Positions 52,227 to 60,728 of a stretch of 64,000 nucleotides of DNA are shown here, in pieces. Where the stretch lies: positions 682,001-746,000 of the forward strand of contig NZ_NIWT01000004.1 in assembly GCF_002236115.1 (NCBI RefSeq), in the 5' to 3' direction. Within the stretch, counting starts at the first letter, position 1. Each line of letters begins with the position of its first letter. This DNA is from Pseudomonas jessenii (lineage in GTDB: Bacteria > Pseudomonadota > Gammaproteobacteria > Pseudomonadales > Pseudomonadaceae). The notes below the pieces were generated by a model. It saw only the letters and a program-made list of their open reading frames with translations. It was not told the origin of the DNA and did not search any database. Made by a program: the position numbers and the translations under genes.

Positions 52227-52496
52227 TCAGGATGGTTCTGCATCCATGCGTCGAGCGATAACGTCCAGCACATCGCAACCATCGCGCAATGGCACGCAGC
52301 AGAGCAATGCGGAGTCGCTGAGTACAACTGTGTCAGAGGTCAGGTCGCCGCGCATTGCGAGGTTTTCAAGAAGCTGCGTCACGGCGCGAATTCTGTAGCT
52401 GGCGGTGCTGAGCAGGGAATGCAGGGGTTGGGTGGTGTTGACGTAGAGGGAGGGGAGGTCGTCGGCGTTGCTGGTTAAAGCCATATATTCATTCAT
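52227..52496 (-). CDS. Small DUF6124/DUF3077-like protein, unknown function
   Basis: 89 residues from ATG 52496 with AAGGA 7 bases upstream. Sequence around TTQPLHSLLSTASYRIRAVTQLLENLAMRG resembles small helical Pseudomonas proteins of this sort; family naming is tentative. It has an unusual long, hairpin-rich leader (52497-52880) containing a 34-codon open frame. It lies 71 bases upstream of hicB. Confidence 0.6.
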   Translation of the reverse strand: MNEYMALTSNADDLPSLYVNTTQPLHSLLSTASYRIRAVTQLLENLAMRGDLTSDTVVLSDSALLCCVPLRDGCDVLDVIARRMDAEPS

Positions 52497-52888
52497 GAGT
52501 GATTCCTTGAATTGAAGTGAACTACCACTCAGTGTCGCCAAACAAAAGGTGGTAGCTGTACGCAGGTTGGCGAACCGGGACAAGGCAAACCGGTAGACCC
52601 AAAGGTCTCCCACGCACAGCCACCATAAACAGGTAGCCAAGTGCGTTCAGAAACGCTCCGAGACAGCTCGGAGGTTTCTATGCTTTGCCATCAAGTCGCC
52701 AAACCCGATACGCCATTTGGGCGCGGTCGGACTATAGGTCTCATGACAAAGGCACAGCAATGCGCAAGTCTACGGACATTTCCCAGTGTCGTGTAGGACG
52801 TTGCTTTTTCTAACGTTGACCCCTGCTGGGCCCTTAAAAGTAGGGCATTAACGCTAGCGTTGGCAGGCGCATCACCAGATCCCGCGCA
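52497..52888 (-). promoter_or_regulatory. Structured leader of the small unknown gene
   Basis: Almost 400 bases without a convincing gene but with several strong hairpins on either strand: AGACC/GGTCT at 52595-52608, GAAAC-CTCCGAG / CTCGGAG-GTTTC at 52650-52678, CGCCAAA/TTTGGGCG at 52697-52723 and the 12-base palindrome AACGCTAGCGTT at 52850-52861. I recall similar text before related small genes in other Pseudomonas, unverified. Confidence 0.5.
52522..52626 (-). CDS. Possible leader ORF, 34 codons
   Basis: ATG 52626 to TAG 52522, ending 26 bases before the small-gene start. The peptide begins MVAVRGRPLGLPVCLVP. No good ribosome site is visible, so it may just reflect conserved nucleotides. 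Recorded as a candidate upstream ORF in the structured leader. Confidence 0.3.
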   Translation of the reverse strand: MVAVRGRPLGLPVCLVPVRQPAYSYHLLFGDTEW

Positions 52889-52918
52889 CAAAAAAACCGG
52901 TCACCCGGACCGGCTTTC
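52889..52918 (-). terminator. Terminator of the Fic gene
   Basis: CCGGT and ACCGG arms at 52897-52913; seven Ts follow on the minus strand, 40-70 bases after the Fic stop. Confidence 0.85.
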
Positions 52919-52958
52919 TCCTGAGCTGCAGATGTACGCTATCCAGTTCTACCGGAGA

Positions 52959-54503
52959 TCACTCTTCACTGGCCCCCATCAATCGATCCTCAAACGCCGA
53001 ACGCACTGCATCCACAACACGTTGCGCCATGCGCTCATCTTCAAGTATTGGGTACCCTTTTTTCAGCTTACCGGAGACCTTCCAAGCATTTTCCTTGATC
53101 GAGCGGATGATGCGATTGGCATCCTGATCCGGCATTTCGATCACTTCTTTGAGTTGTTCCTGCGCTCGCTGAAAGATCACCAGTACTCTGGCCTCATCTG
53201 CCATCTCCGTACGAATCGTATGTTCGACAACGCGTGCGGTGTAGAGAACGTGCTCGGTCAGGTCTGGGTACCGCCAGGCAAAGCTTGCGTCTACGTATTC
53301 ATCGAAGTTGAAATTGCTAAGCGTTTCGTCCTCGTAGGTCACGAGTTCGCCAAACCGATAGGCTGCCGCGTAACGGCGCATGAACGGTCGTGAGAATACT
53401 TCAAGCGTACGATCGTAGCCGGCCCTGAAATCGATAGAGCTGGTGATCGTGGCTGACACGGGCAGAATCACTCCGTCGGGCACTGCCTTATCCCGGATCA
53501 AGGTGTCATTGATTAGAAAGCGATGGATCCGGCCGTTGCCGTCACGCATTGGATGGATGTACACGAATCCGAATGCAAGCACCGCGGCGCGCGCCACTGA
53601 CTCGGCACCACGCGTTGCGACCTCGAACTCGTTGAGGCCTTCCAGGAGGGGGGCAAGATCTTCAAAGTGCGGGGCAATGTAATGCACGATGTCTTCGCGC
53701 ATTGTCGCTTGTCCCACGAAGACAGGGGAGCGCCGCAAGCCTAGTCCGATGGCATCGTGGCCCAGAATGCCGGCTTGCAGGGATCGAAGGGTGTCGTTGC
53801 TCAATGGGGCATCTATATGGCCGCAGTGCTGGGCAATGACATGCGCAAACCGCTGGATGCGATCGGCCTGGTCGGCTTCCTTTTCGATGAGGAAACTCGC
53901 GCGCGATTCCTTGAACGTCAGCCAGCTGGCCGTTCGCATCAGGATGTCGGAACCAAAGGCTTGATCCAACTCATCCAAAGCCGCACGCAGATCGAATTGC
54001 AAGGCCTCCCGCACTGGCTCGGTACGACGAACCAAGGGGCAGAAGTCGGGTGTCCCTGGCAGATTGTTATTGATTCGCCAGCGCCGCGTTCGCAACGACT
54101 CACGACGAGTCAGGTAATTTTGTGGTGAAAGTACATCAACATAGGCGCCATTGGTCACATCAGGCACCTCCAGACGTTCCCCTGTCAGCCATTCGTAGAG
54201 GAATCCTGTGCGACGGGCATACTGGCCAAAAGGCTCCCGTCGACACCAGTCTTCAACAGGCTGCGGGCCTATGGCCGCAAACAGGCGAGCAAAGAACTCG
54301 AGATGAATCTCTTCGTATTTGAGACCGAACTCGAAATGCCCTGCGAAATCGTCTGCAGGGCGGTAGCGTGGCGGATACCTGTTCTCCACGTTTCCAGCGC
54401 TTTCACGGCTGACACGTACGGTGCCAATCATCGACTGTACGCGCAGAGGCTGCGCCAATGCGATGTTGTAACGGTTCGCGAGGGTCTGGAAACCGACTTG
54501 CAT
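52959..54503 (-). CDS. Fic-domain AMP-transferase-like protein
   Basis: 514 residues. The Fic core motif is HPMRDGNGRIHR (residues ~317-328), with the catalytic His and the anion-binding DGNGR intact but Met in place of the usual Phe. An N-terminal inhibitory-helix-like motif SFLIEKE (S-x3-E, near residue 203) suggests class II autoinhibition. It probably transfers AMP to a target protein; N-terminal ~150 residues and the C-terminal helical part are of unknown function. AAAGGA is 7-8 bases before ATG 54503. Own terminator; three spaced direct repeats upstream. Confidence 0.88.
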   Translation of the reverse strand: MQVGFQTLANRYNIALAQPLRVQSMIGTVRVSRESAGNVENRYPPRYRPADDFAGHFEFGLKYEEIHLEFFARLFAAIGPQPVEDWCRREPFGQYARRTGFLYEWLTGERLEVPDVTNGAYVDVLSPQNYLTRRESLRTRRWRINNNLPGTPDFCPLVRRTEPVREALQFDLRAALDELDQAFGSDILMRTASWLTFKESRASFLIEKEADQADRIQRFAHVIAQHCGHIDAPLSNDTLRSLQAGILGHDAIGLGLRRSPVFVGQATMREDIVHYIAPHFEDLAPLLEGLNEFEVATRGAESVARAAVLAFGFVYIHPMRDGNGRIHRFLINDTLIRDKAVPDGVILPVSATITSSIDFRAGYDRTLEVFSRPFMRRYAAAYRFGELVTYEDETLSNFNFDEYVDASFAWRYPDLTEHVLYTARVVEHTIRTEMADEARVLVIFQRAQEQLKEVIEMPDQDANRIIRSIKENAWKVSGKLKKGYPILEDERMAQRVVDAVRSAFEDRLMGASEE

Positions 54504-54756
54504 TGACGAAATCCTTTACGGAGACAGGAAAAACGCTAACGAAACTTCCGTATTATGGCGAAACGATAATTTCGTGGGTGGAAAAATACTAATGCTGGAT
54601 GAAATTTGATACTGAATTCGTATTTTTGGAGAAAAACGCTAATAGCTTTCAGAGTAGCCGACACAGCCGCGAAAGAAAGAATGTACTCACCGATTGATCA
54701 CAGAAAAGTGACCGACCAAGCTATCCATAAATCCGACGCCATCAAATTACGCCCAT
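54504..54756. promoter_or_regulatory. Fic promoter region with three spaced direct repeats
   Basis: AT-rich. GAAAAACGCTAA at 54528-54539 and 54631-54642, and GAAAAATACTAA at 54581-54592, lie at spacings of 53 and 50 bases. CGAAA/TTTCG inverted repeat near 54559-54574. Likely operator for a regulator of Fic expression. Confidence 0.5.
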
Positions 54757-54787
54757 AAAAAAACCGGCCATCAAGGCCGGTTTTTTC
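54757..54787 (-). terminator. Terminator of tRNA-Gly
   Basis: CCGGCC/GGCCGG hairpin at 54764-54780 flanked by A and T runs; strong on both strands. Confidence 0.88.
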
Positions 54788-54838
54788 TGTCTCTGCATCC
54801 CCCGTCAAAACAACCCTGACGTGAGATCAAAATTCGAT

Positions 54839-54912
54839 TGGAGCGGGTGAAGGGAATCGAACCCTCGTTATCAGCTTGGGAAGCTGGAGTAATGCCATTA
54901 TACGACACCCGC
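54839..54912 (-). tRNA. tRNA-Gly(CCC)
   Basis: 74 bases including the encoded CCA. Acceptor GCGGGTG pairs with CACCCGC, the T-arm GAGGGTTCGATTCCCTT is seen, and the anticodon loop is TTCCCAA, giving anticodon CCC for Gly codon GGG. Its 3' end faces the Fic gene, a usual island attachment point, but no direct repeat of that end was found in the window. Confidence 0.95.
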
Positions 54913-55017
54913 TCAGAGCGCTGACTTTGTACCAGATACGGCTGCGGATTTGAAGTTTTTCTTTACGTGGAGCGGGTTTAACGCAGATGTGACAAAAAAG
55001 CCCGGACCGCATGACGG

Positions 55018-55086
55018 TCGATCGCGGGCAAGCCTCGCGCCTGCAGAATACGTTTAACGCAGCAGGGCGGGGCTTGCTCGCGATGA
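55018..55086. repeat. Degenerate REP pair
   Basis: TCGCGGGCAAGCCTCGC on the left and GCGGGGCTTGCTCGCGA on the right; diverged from the class 1 consensus. Confidence 0.6.
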
Positions 55087-55093
55087 CGCTACT

Positions 55094-55978
55094 TCAGCCT
55101 GCCAATGCATGGTGTTCCTGGACGTTGTGGTAACGCGGTCGGCTTTCGAGTTGCGCTGGTTTCAGAAAGCCCATCAGTGCGTTGCGGCTGTCTCGGCAGG
55201 CGGCTTTGTGCTCCATGTCGAGAAAGTGGCCGGTGGCCTGAATGGTGCTGAACGTGCTGTGTTGCACGTGGCCGGCGAACAACCGGGCGTCGTCGGCGGC
55301 GGTGTATTCGTCCCATTCGCCGTTTAGGAACAGCACCGGCACGTCGATTTTCTTCGCCGCGTGCAGGTAGCACTGGCGATCGCTGTGCAGCACGTCGCTG
55401 ATGTGGAAGTGCATCTGCCCGTACTCATGTTCGGCCAGGGAGCTGACGTGGCGATAGTTGAAGCGCTTGAACAACGACGGCAGGTGTTTGCCGATGGTGT
55501 CGTTCACCAGGTGCCCGACCCGGTCGCGATCCAGGTTGCCGAGGTGTTCGACGCCGCGCTCGAGGTAGTCGAGCATGTGCGCGTTGATCACCGGGGAGAA
55601 CGAGCTGATCACGGCTTTTTCGATGCGCCGTGGCCGTTGCGACAATGCCATCATGGTCGCGGCACCGCCCCAGGAAAACGACAGCACGTGCTCGGCGGCG
55701 AAGTGGTCGATCAGCTCCAGCAGGATCTGCCCTTCGATTTCCTTGGTGAGCATTTTTTCATGCAGGTTGTGGGCTTTTGACCGGCCCGCGTAGGGCTGGT
55801 CGTAGCAGACGACGTTGAACTGCGGATGGAGGTTTTTCACGGTTTGTGCAAACGACGCAGTCGTAGCCATCGAGCCGTTGACCAAGATAATGGTCTTCTC
55901 TGCGGCGTCTGCGCGATAGAACTCCGTGTAAACCCGATACTGACCCTGTATATCCAGCACAGCGATTTCTGGCCTCAT
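55094..55978 (-). CDS. phaG: (R)-3-hydroxydecanoyl-ACP:CoA transacylase
   Basis: 294 residues, an alpha/beta hydrolase fold matching PhaG of P. putida (295): MRPEIAVLDIQGQYRVYTEF, SFSWGGA (nucleophile elbow, ~101-107), NDTIGKHLPSLFKRFNYRHV (~173-192) and the late GHFLDMEHK with the catalytic His. It links fatty-acid synthesis to polyhydroxyalkanoate or rhamnolipid-type precursors. ATG 55978 follows AGGAG. No other pha gene in the window, which is normal for phaG. Confidence 0.92.
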   Translation of the reverse strand: MRPEIAVLDIQGQYRVYTEFYRADAAEKTIILVNGSMATTASFAQTVKNLHPQFNVVCYDQPYAGRSKAHNLHEKMLTKEIEGQILLELIDHFAAEHVLSFSWGGAATMMALSQRPRRIEKAVISSFSPVINAHMLDYLERGVEHLGNLDRDRVGHLVNDTIGKHLPSLFKRFNYRHVSSLAEHEYGQMHFHISDVLHSDRQCYLHAAKKIDVPVLFLNGEWDEYTAADDARLFAGHVQHSTFSTIQATGHFLDMEHKAACRDSRNALMGFLKPAQLESRPRYHNVQEHHALAG

Positions 55979-56291
55979 GTCATAAGACTCCTGGCAAGCG
56001 GGTATGCGCGCAAATGAGATTGCACGAGCTTTGTGACAGGTAGGCATACGCCTGGAATTTGAGAGGCCCATGTCGATCCATTGCAGTCCGGTCGACGGGT
56101 ATTGTTATTGGCGGGCAGTCTGCCGGATGAGGCCGGAACCCTTGGGTTCCTACCGGCAAAAAGTTTCTTAGAAGTATGTGGTGACTCGTCGGTCACATTT
56201 CGGCCGACGTCCTGATTCAAGCAGGGGTCACATCATTGCGCAAGTGCCGTTGGTAAATTGTTCGACAACTTTCTGCTGAGCGGTCGCGCGT
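55979..56291. promoter_or_regulatory. phaG upstream region with palindrome
   Basis: 313 bases. GCCGGAACCC and GGGTTCC-TA-CCGGC form a strong hairpin at 56132-56157, about 155 bases before the phaG start. No open frame of note. Confidence 0.5.
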
Positions 56292-56984
56292 TTAGATCGA
56301 TCCGATCTCTTCGTCGGTCAGCGGGCGGTATTCGCCCGGTTTCAAGGCGTCGTCGAGCACCAGCGACCCCATGCGTTCGCGATGCAGGCGCATCACCTTG
56401 TTGTCGAAGTGGCCGAACATGCGCTTGACCTGGTGATAGCGGCCCTCGACGATGCTCAGGCGTGCGCATTTTGGCCCGAGCAGCTCTAGCCCGGCGGGTT
56501 GTGTGGTGAGGTCTTCGAAGGCGAAGTACAGCCCTTCGTTGAATTTGATCGCGTACTCGGGGCCGATGTCCTGCTCGGTTTCGACGTAATAGACCTTGGG
56601 CAGTTTGGTCTGCGGTTGGGTCAGGCGTCGCGACCAGGTGCCATCGTTGGTGATCAGCATCAGGCCGGTGGTGTTGAAGTCCAGGCGTCCGGCGATGTGC
56701 AGTTCGTCCTTGTCCGGTTCATGGATCAGATCGAGCACGGTCGGGTGCTGCGGATCCCGGGTGGCGCTGACGCATCCGGCGGGCTTGTGCAACATGAAAT
56801 GGCGCAGGGGTTTACCGACTTGCAGCACCTCGTTGTCAACTTCGACGCGGCTGAATTCGCGGACTTCGCTGTGCGGGTCGCTGACGATTTTTCCGTCAAC
56901 CCTGACGCGTTTTTCCACCAGCAACAAGCGCACCTGCTTACGGTTGAAGCACGGCAGGTTGCTGAGGAAACGGTCGACACGCAT
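56292..56984 (-). CDS. rsuA: 16S rRNA pseudouridine-516 synthase
   Basis: 230 residues, close to E. coli RsuA (231). S4-like N-terminal domain (~1-60), the catalytic GRLDFNTTGLMLITNDG with the Asp (~98-114) and VEGRYHQVKRMF (~177-188). Modifies U516 of 16S rRNA. It lies downstream of the Cys-rich CWC and GGDEF genes on the same strand. Confidence 0.93.
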   Translation of the reverse strand: MRVDRFLSNLPCFNRKQVRLLLVEKRVRVDGKIVSDPHSEVREFSRVEVDNEVLQVGKPLRHFMLHKPAGCVSATRDPQHPTVLDLIHEPDKDELHIAGRLDFNTTGLMLITNDGTWSRRLTQPQTKLPKVYYVETEQDIGPEYAIKFNEGLYFAFEDLTTQPAGLELLGPKCARLSIVEGRYHQVKRMFGHFDNKVMRLHRERMGSLVLDDALKPGEYRPLTDEEIGSI

Positions 56985-57018
56985 GACTTAAGGATCGGTA
57001 AGGACAGGGGCGCGCATC

Positions 57019-57237
57019 TTACTTGATCGACCCGGACGCTGCTTGCAACTGCGCCTCGACTTCAGCGCAGCGCGGGCACAGGCACGAGGCGTCGCGCAGT
57101 TCCGCCGGCAGCGCCTGGAGCACCGCCGGGTCGATGCTGACGCCGTAGCACCAGCAGGCGCGGTCGGCGGTTCGCGGGTCGGCCAGGGCGCAGTCGTTGG
57201 ATGCACCGCAGGCCGGGCAGAGGTCAGGCTGGTTCAT
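57019..57237 (-). CDS. Cysteine-rich CWC family protein
   Basis: 72 residues with Cys motifs CPAC, CALAD, CWC and CLCPRC; a small zinc-binding type protein of unknown function. ATG 57237 overlaps the end of the GGDEF gene (57224) by 14 bases, so the two are coupled; rsuA follows after 34 bases. Confidence 0.85.
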   Translation of the reverse strand: MNQPDLCPACGASNDCALADPRTADRACWCYGVSIDPAVLQALPAELRDASCLCPRCAEVEAQLQAASGSIK

Positions 57238-58738
57238 AGCTGAAGTGAGGTTTTTCCACGCAGGTTCGGTTACGGCCAGTTTGCTTGGCCCGATACATCG
57301 CATGATCCGCCCGTGACAGCAGGCTGTGCAAGGTGTCATCGGGCTGCTGGGTGGTGAGGCCGATGCTGACGGTCACATGCAAGGCCTGACTGTTGTAGGC
57401 ATAGCGCTGTTGTTCCACGTGCTGGCGAATTTTCTCGGCAATCATCAGGCCGGTCTTACCGTCGGTATCCTTGAGTAGCACGATGAACTCTTCACCACCC
57501 CAGCGGCAGACGATGTCGGAGTGCCGCAGGCAACTTTCCAGATCCCGGGCGAAACCGATCAGTACCTGGTCGCCGGCCAGGTGGCCGTAGGTGTCGTTCA
57601 GCGCCTTGAAGTGATCCAGGTCCAGCAGCAAAGCGGTCAGCGGCTTGGGCTCGCGCCGGGCTTCGTGCATGGCCTGCGCGGCCAGCAGGTCGAAGCCGCG
57701 ACGGTTGGGCAGTTCGGTCAGGCTGTCGAGGATGGCCTGGGCCTGGATCTTGTCCTGATAGCGTTTGATCACCCGGTTGAGCAGGGCCAGCACGATCAAG
57801 GTGACCAGCAAGCAGATCAGCAGGTTGAGGTACAGCGACTGGCGGATTTCACCGAGGGCGCTGTCTTCGCGTTTGTCGACGAACAGGTACCAGTTCAGCT
57901 CCGGGATAAACCGCACGTTGAGGAAATGCCCCTGGCCCTGCACGGAGTATTCATAGCTGCCGCTGTGGGGTTTGGGCAGCCGGCTGACCAGGTCTTTCAT
58001 GCTGTCGAGTTCGCTGAGTTTCTGCCCGATGTGCGCACCCTGCGGACCCCCTTCGGCGCCGGTGAGCACCAGGCGCCCGAAGTTGTCGACGAAATACACA
58101 CTGCGTTGATAGCGCTGCTGGTACTTGTCGATCAGCTTGATCACGGCATCGACGGTCAGGCCAACCCCGGCCGCGCCGATGAATCGGCTGTTGTAGTCGT
58201 AGACCTTGTAGTTGATGAAGAAGGTCAGGTTGTCCTTGTTGGCGAGATCCGGGTCGACGTTGATCTCGTACGGATCCTTCATGTCCCGCACGCGAAAGTA
58301 CCAGGCATCGCGGGGCTCGGTGGTCTTGACCTGCTTGAGCACACCCTTGGCGTGGTAGTAGGTCAGGCTGGTGTTGGAGACGAAGAACGCGGTGTAGGCG
58401 CCGTAGTGGGTCATGACCTCGTTGAGGTAACGGGTCATCTGGTCGGAGTCCTTTTCACCATTGACCACCCAGTCGCGCATGAAGGTGTCGCGGGCCATCA
58501 TCGAGGAAATCAGGATCGGCCTGACGAGGTCTTTCTGGATTTCCGAGTAGACCGTATCCGACGTCAGCGGCAGTTCGGTGTTGACGATGTTGTCGCGGAT
58601 CGAGGCCCGGGAGGCGTAGTAACTGAGGAAGGAGGTGGCGAGGAAACCTGCGCCCAGCAATGCGACCAGCGTGAGCACCAACGAACGTTGAGAGTACAGC
58701 GGCGAGCGAAGCGGCATGGCAGTTCCATTGGCAGTCAT
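57224..58738 (-). CDS. Membrane diguanylate cyclase, Cache-GGDEF
   Basis: About 504 residues. Two membrane helices (LVLTLVALLGAGFLATSFL near 20 and LYLNLLICLLVTLIVLALL near 310) enclose a periplasmic Cache sensor; the cytoplasmic GGDEF domain has the intact motif RWGGEEF and RxxD (RHSD) five residues before it, so product inhibition is expected. Makes c-di-GMP in response to a periplasmic ligand. Starts at 58738 or 58717 are both possible; neither ribosome site is strong. Confidence 0.9.
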   Translation of the reverse strand: MTANGTAMPLRSPLYSQRSLVLTLVALLGAGFLATSFLSYYASRASIRDNIVNTELPLTSDTVYSEIQKDLVRPILISSMMARDTFMRDWVVNGEKDSDQMTRYLNEVMTHYGAYTAFFVSNTSLTYYHAKGVLKQVKTTEPRDAWYFRVRDMKDPYEINVDPDLANKDNLTFFINYKVYDYNSRFIGAAGVGLTVDAVIKLIDKYQQRYQRSVYFVDNFGRLVLTGAEGGPQGAHIGQKLSELDSMKDLVSRLPKPHSGSYEYSVQGQGHFLNVRFIPELNWYLFVDKREDSALGEIRQSLYLNLLICLLVTLIVLALLNRVIKRYQDKIQAQAILDSLTELPNRRGFDLLAAQAMHEARREPKPLTALLLDLDHFKALNDTYGHLAGDQVLIGFARDLESCLRHSDIVCRWGGEEFIVLLKDTDGKTGLMIAEKIRQHVEQQRYAYNSQALHVTVSIGLTTQQPDDTLHSLLSRADHAMYRAKQTGRNRTCVEKPHFSYEPA

Positions 58739-58804
58739 CCGATGGTTGCATTCTAATGGCACTGCGGGGAAATAACCCATGTTCCACGGAGGTTGCGCGT
58801 GGTC

Positions 58805-58896
58805 CTTGTGGGAGCTAGCTTGCTCGCGATGGCGGTGTGTCAGTCACATCAATCGTGAATGTGCTGACGCCATCGCGAGCAAGCTCGCTCCCACAG
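58805..58896. repeat. Inverted REP pair, class 1
   Basis: Facing REP arms; the left has one change (GAGCTAGCTTGCTCGC). Confidence 0.85.
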
Positions 58897-58924
58897 GGGT
58901 TGGTGTTGCATGTGAGTCTGGTGT

Positions 58925-60703
58925 TTAGCCGAGTGTTTTCAGATACATCCGCCACCCGCCCAAATGGCTGATGTCCACCGCGCCCTCCAGCCCATACGCC
59001 TCGCAGATAAACCCGCTCTCCCAGCGACCGTCCGCCAGTTGCACCTTGCCCAATCCCAATGGCGCCGGAATTCCGGTCAGGAACGAGCCCAACTCGCTGC
59101 TCGGCAACTCCCAGACTTCCACCGCAATCGCCACGCCGCCATCCTTCACGCGGACCATGCCCGGACGAAACGGCGGGCCGCCGGCCAGGGCATGGAGTTG
59201 ATAGTCCGGTGAGCTGAATGTCGTTTCCACCAAACGGGCACCGCGCTGCTTGAGCTGCCAGTTCAACGCCAACCCGTCCAGGTGCGCCCCACAGACCACC
59301 AGTCGCGCTCGATCATGGCGTGCAACCGTCGCCGGTGCAGGCGCGGACAGGCCTTGCTGACGCTGCAAGGCATCCGCCACGCCCAACAGATACTGATCGG
59401 TAAAGGCCCGGCCAAACAGCGTCACGCCCCAGGGCAGGCCGTTGTCCATGAACGCGCCGGGCACAGCAACGGCGGCGTAGTCGAGCAGGTTCATGAAGTT
59501 GGTGTAGTAGCCCAGTTCCGAATTGCGCAGCACCGGTTCGGCCTCGAGTTCCGCCAGCGTCACCGGGCGGCCGATGGTTGGCGTGACGACGCAATCCAGG
59601 CCTTGCAGTGCTGTGTCGCACAGGGCTTTGAGCGCTTGCAGCCGGTATTGGGCGCGGAAGGTTTGTACGCCGTCGACGGCGGGTGCCTTGGCCAATACGG
59701 CGCGAATCACCGGCAACACGGCCTCCGGGTTTTGCGCCATCAACTCCCCGGCCACGCTGTAGCGCTCGGCCACCCACGGGCCTTCATAGAGCAAGCGTGC
59801 AGCCTCCAGAAACGGCGACAGGTCCAGTTCCACTGCTTCGCCGCCCAGGGCCTTGAGGCGGTCGATGGCATCACCGAACAACAGTGGGCCTTCAGGGCAA
59901 CCGAAGAATTGCAGGTCCTGTGCACGGGGTACGCCGAAACGGAAGGGGCGTGGTGTACCGAACGCCGAACCGTCGTTCCACAGCGGGTTACTGCGGCTGT
60001 ATTCGTCCCGAGGGTCCAGGCGTGCGGTGAGCGCCAGCAACTGACTGGCTTCCCGCGCCGTGGCGGTGAAGGTAGTGACGCAATCCAGCGTACGACAGGC
60101 CGGAACCACGCCAGCCGTCGAGATCAGGCCCTTGGTGGCCTTCAGGCCGACCAGGTTGTTCAACGCCGCCGGCACACGACCGGAGCCGGCGGTGTCGGTG
60201 CCCAGCGCAAAGCTCGCGACCCCGAGCGCCACCGCCAGCGACGATCCGGCGCTGGAACCGCCCGACGGATACTCCGGCAATACGCTGTTGGGGCACGCGC
60301 CGTAGGGTGAGCGGCTGCCATTGAGCCCCGTGGCGAACTGGTCGAGATTGGTCTTGCCCAGCGGGATCGCACCAAGGGCCAGAAGTTGTTCGACGATGGT
60401 CGCCGAGCGCTCCGGCACGTAGGCGAATGCCGGGCACGCCGCCGTGGTCGCAATGCCCGCCAGGTCGATGTTGTCCTTGATCGCGAACGGCACGCCATAC
60501 AGCGGCAGGCTGTCGAGGTCGCGACCATCGAGGGCGGCGAGGTAAGGCTCCAGTTCAGCGACACTGAGCAAATGGATGAACAGGTGATAGTCCGGGTTCA
60601 GTGCCGCGGCTTTGTCCCGCAGTTGCAGCAGCAATTGCCGTGGCGTGGTGCAGCCTTCGCGATAAGCGCCGCGCAGGGCGTCGAGTTGCAGATTGATGTT
60701 CAT
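58925..60703 (-). CDS. atzF: Allophanate hydrolase
   Basis: 592 residues. The amidase domain (~1-430) carries the Ser-Ser-Lys triad: Lys in IKDNIDLAG (near residue 74), Ser in GGSSAGSSLAVALG (~148-160) and DTAGSGRVP (~167-175). The C-terminal ~150 residues are the AtzF/Dur1 domain that takes the carboxyl product. Converts allophanate to ammonia and CO2, second step after urea carboxylase, whose gene lies 25 bases upstream in the same operon. AAGGA precedes ATG 60703; the frame at 60736 is longer but lacks a site. Confidence 0.93.
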   Translation of the reverse strand: MNINLQLDALRGAYREGCTTPRQLLLQLRDKAAALNPDYHLFIHLLSVAELEPYLAALDGRDLDSLPLYGVPFAIKDNIDLAGIATTAACPAFAYVPERSATIVEQLLALGAIPLGKTNLDQFATGLNGSRSPYGACPNSVLPEYPSGGSSAGSSLAVALGVASFALGTDTAGSGRVPAALNNLVGLKATKGLISTAGVVPACRTLDCVTTFTATAREASQLLALTARLDPRDEYSRSNPLWNDGSAFGTPRPFRFGVPRAQDLQFFGCPEGPLLFGDAIDRLKALGGEAVELDLSPFLEAARLLYEGPWVAERYSVAGELMAQNPEAVLPVIRAVLAKAPAVDGVQTFRAQYRLQALKALCDTALQGLDCVVTPTIGRPVTLAELEAEPVLRNSELGYYTNFMNLLDYAAVAVPGAFMDNGLPWGVTLFGRAFTDQYLLGVADALQRQQGLSAPAPATVARHDRARLVVCGAHLDGLALNWQLKQRGARLVETTFSSPDYQLHALAGGPPFRPGMVRVKDGGVAIAVEVWELPSSELGSFLTGIPAPLGLGKVQLADGRWESGFICEAYGLEGAVDISHLGGWRMYLKTLG

Positions 60704-60728
60704 GGCATGAGTCCTTTTCAAAATGGGT

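Noticed and set aside
52691..52891. 66-codon minus-strand frame in the leader region
   Set aside because: Open, but no ribosome site and frames stay open in several phases, more likely an effect of conserved or structured nucleotides.
54839..54912. Attachment site in tRNA-Gly with a duplicated 3' end in the window
   Set aside because: I found no second copy of the tRNA 3' end and no integrase.
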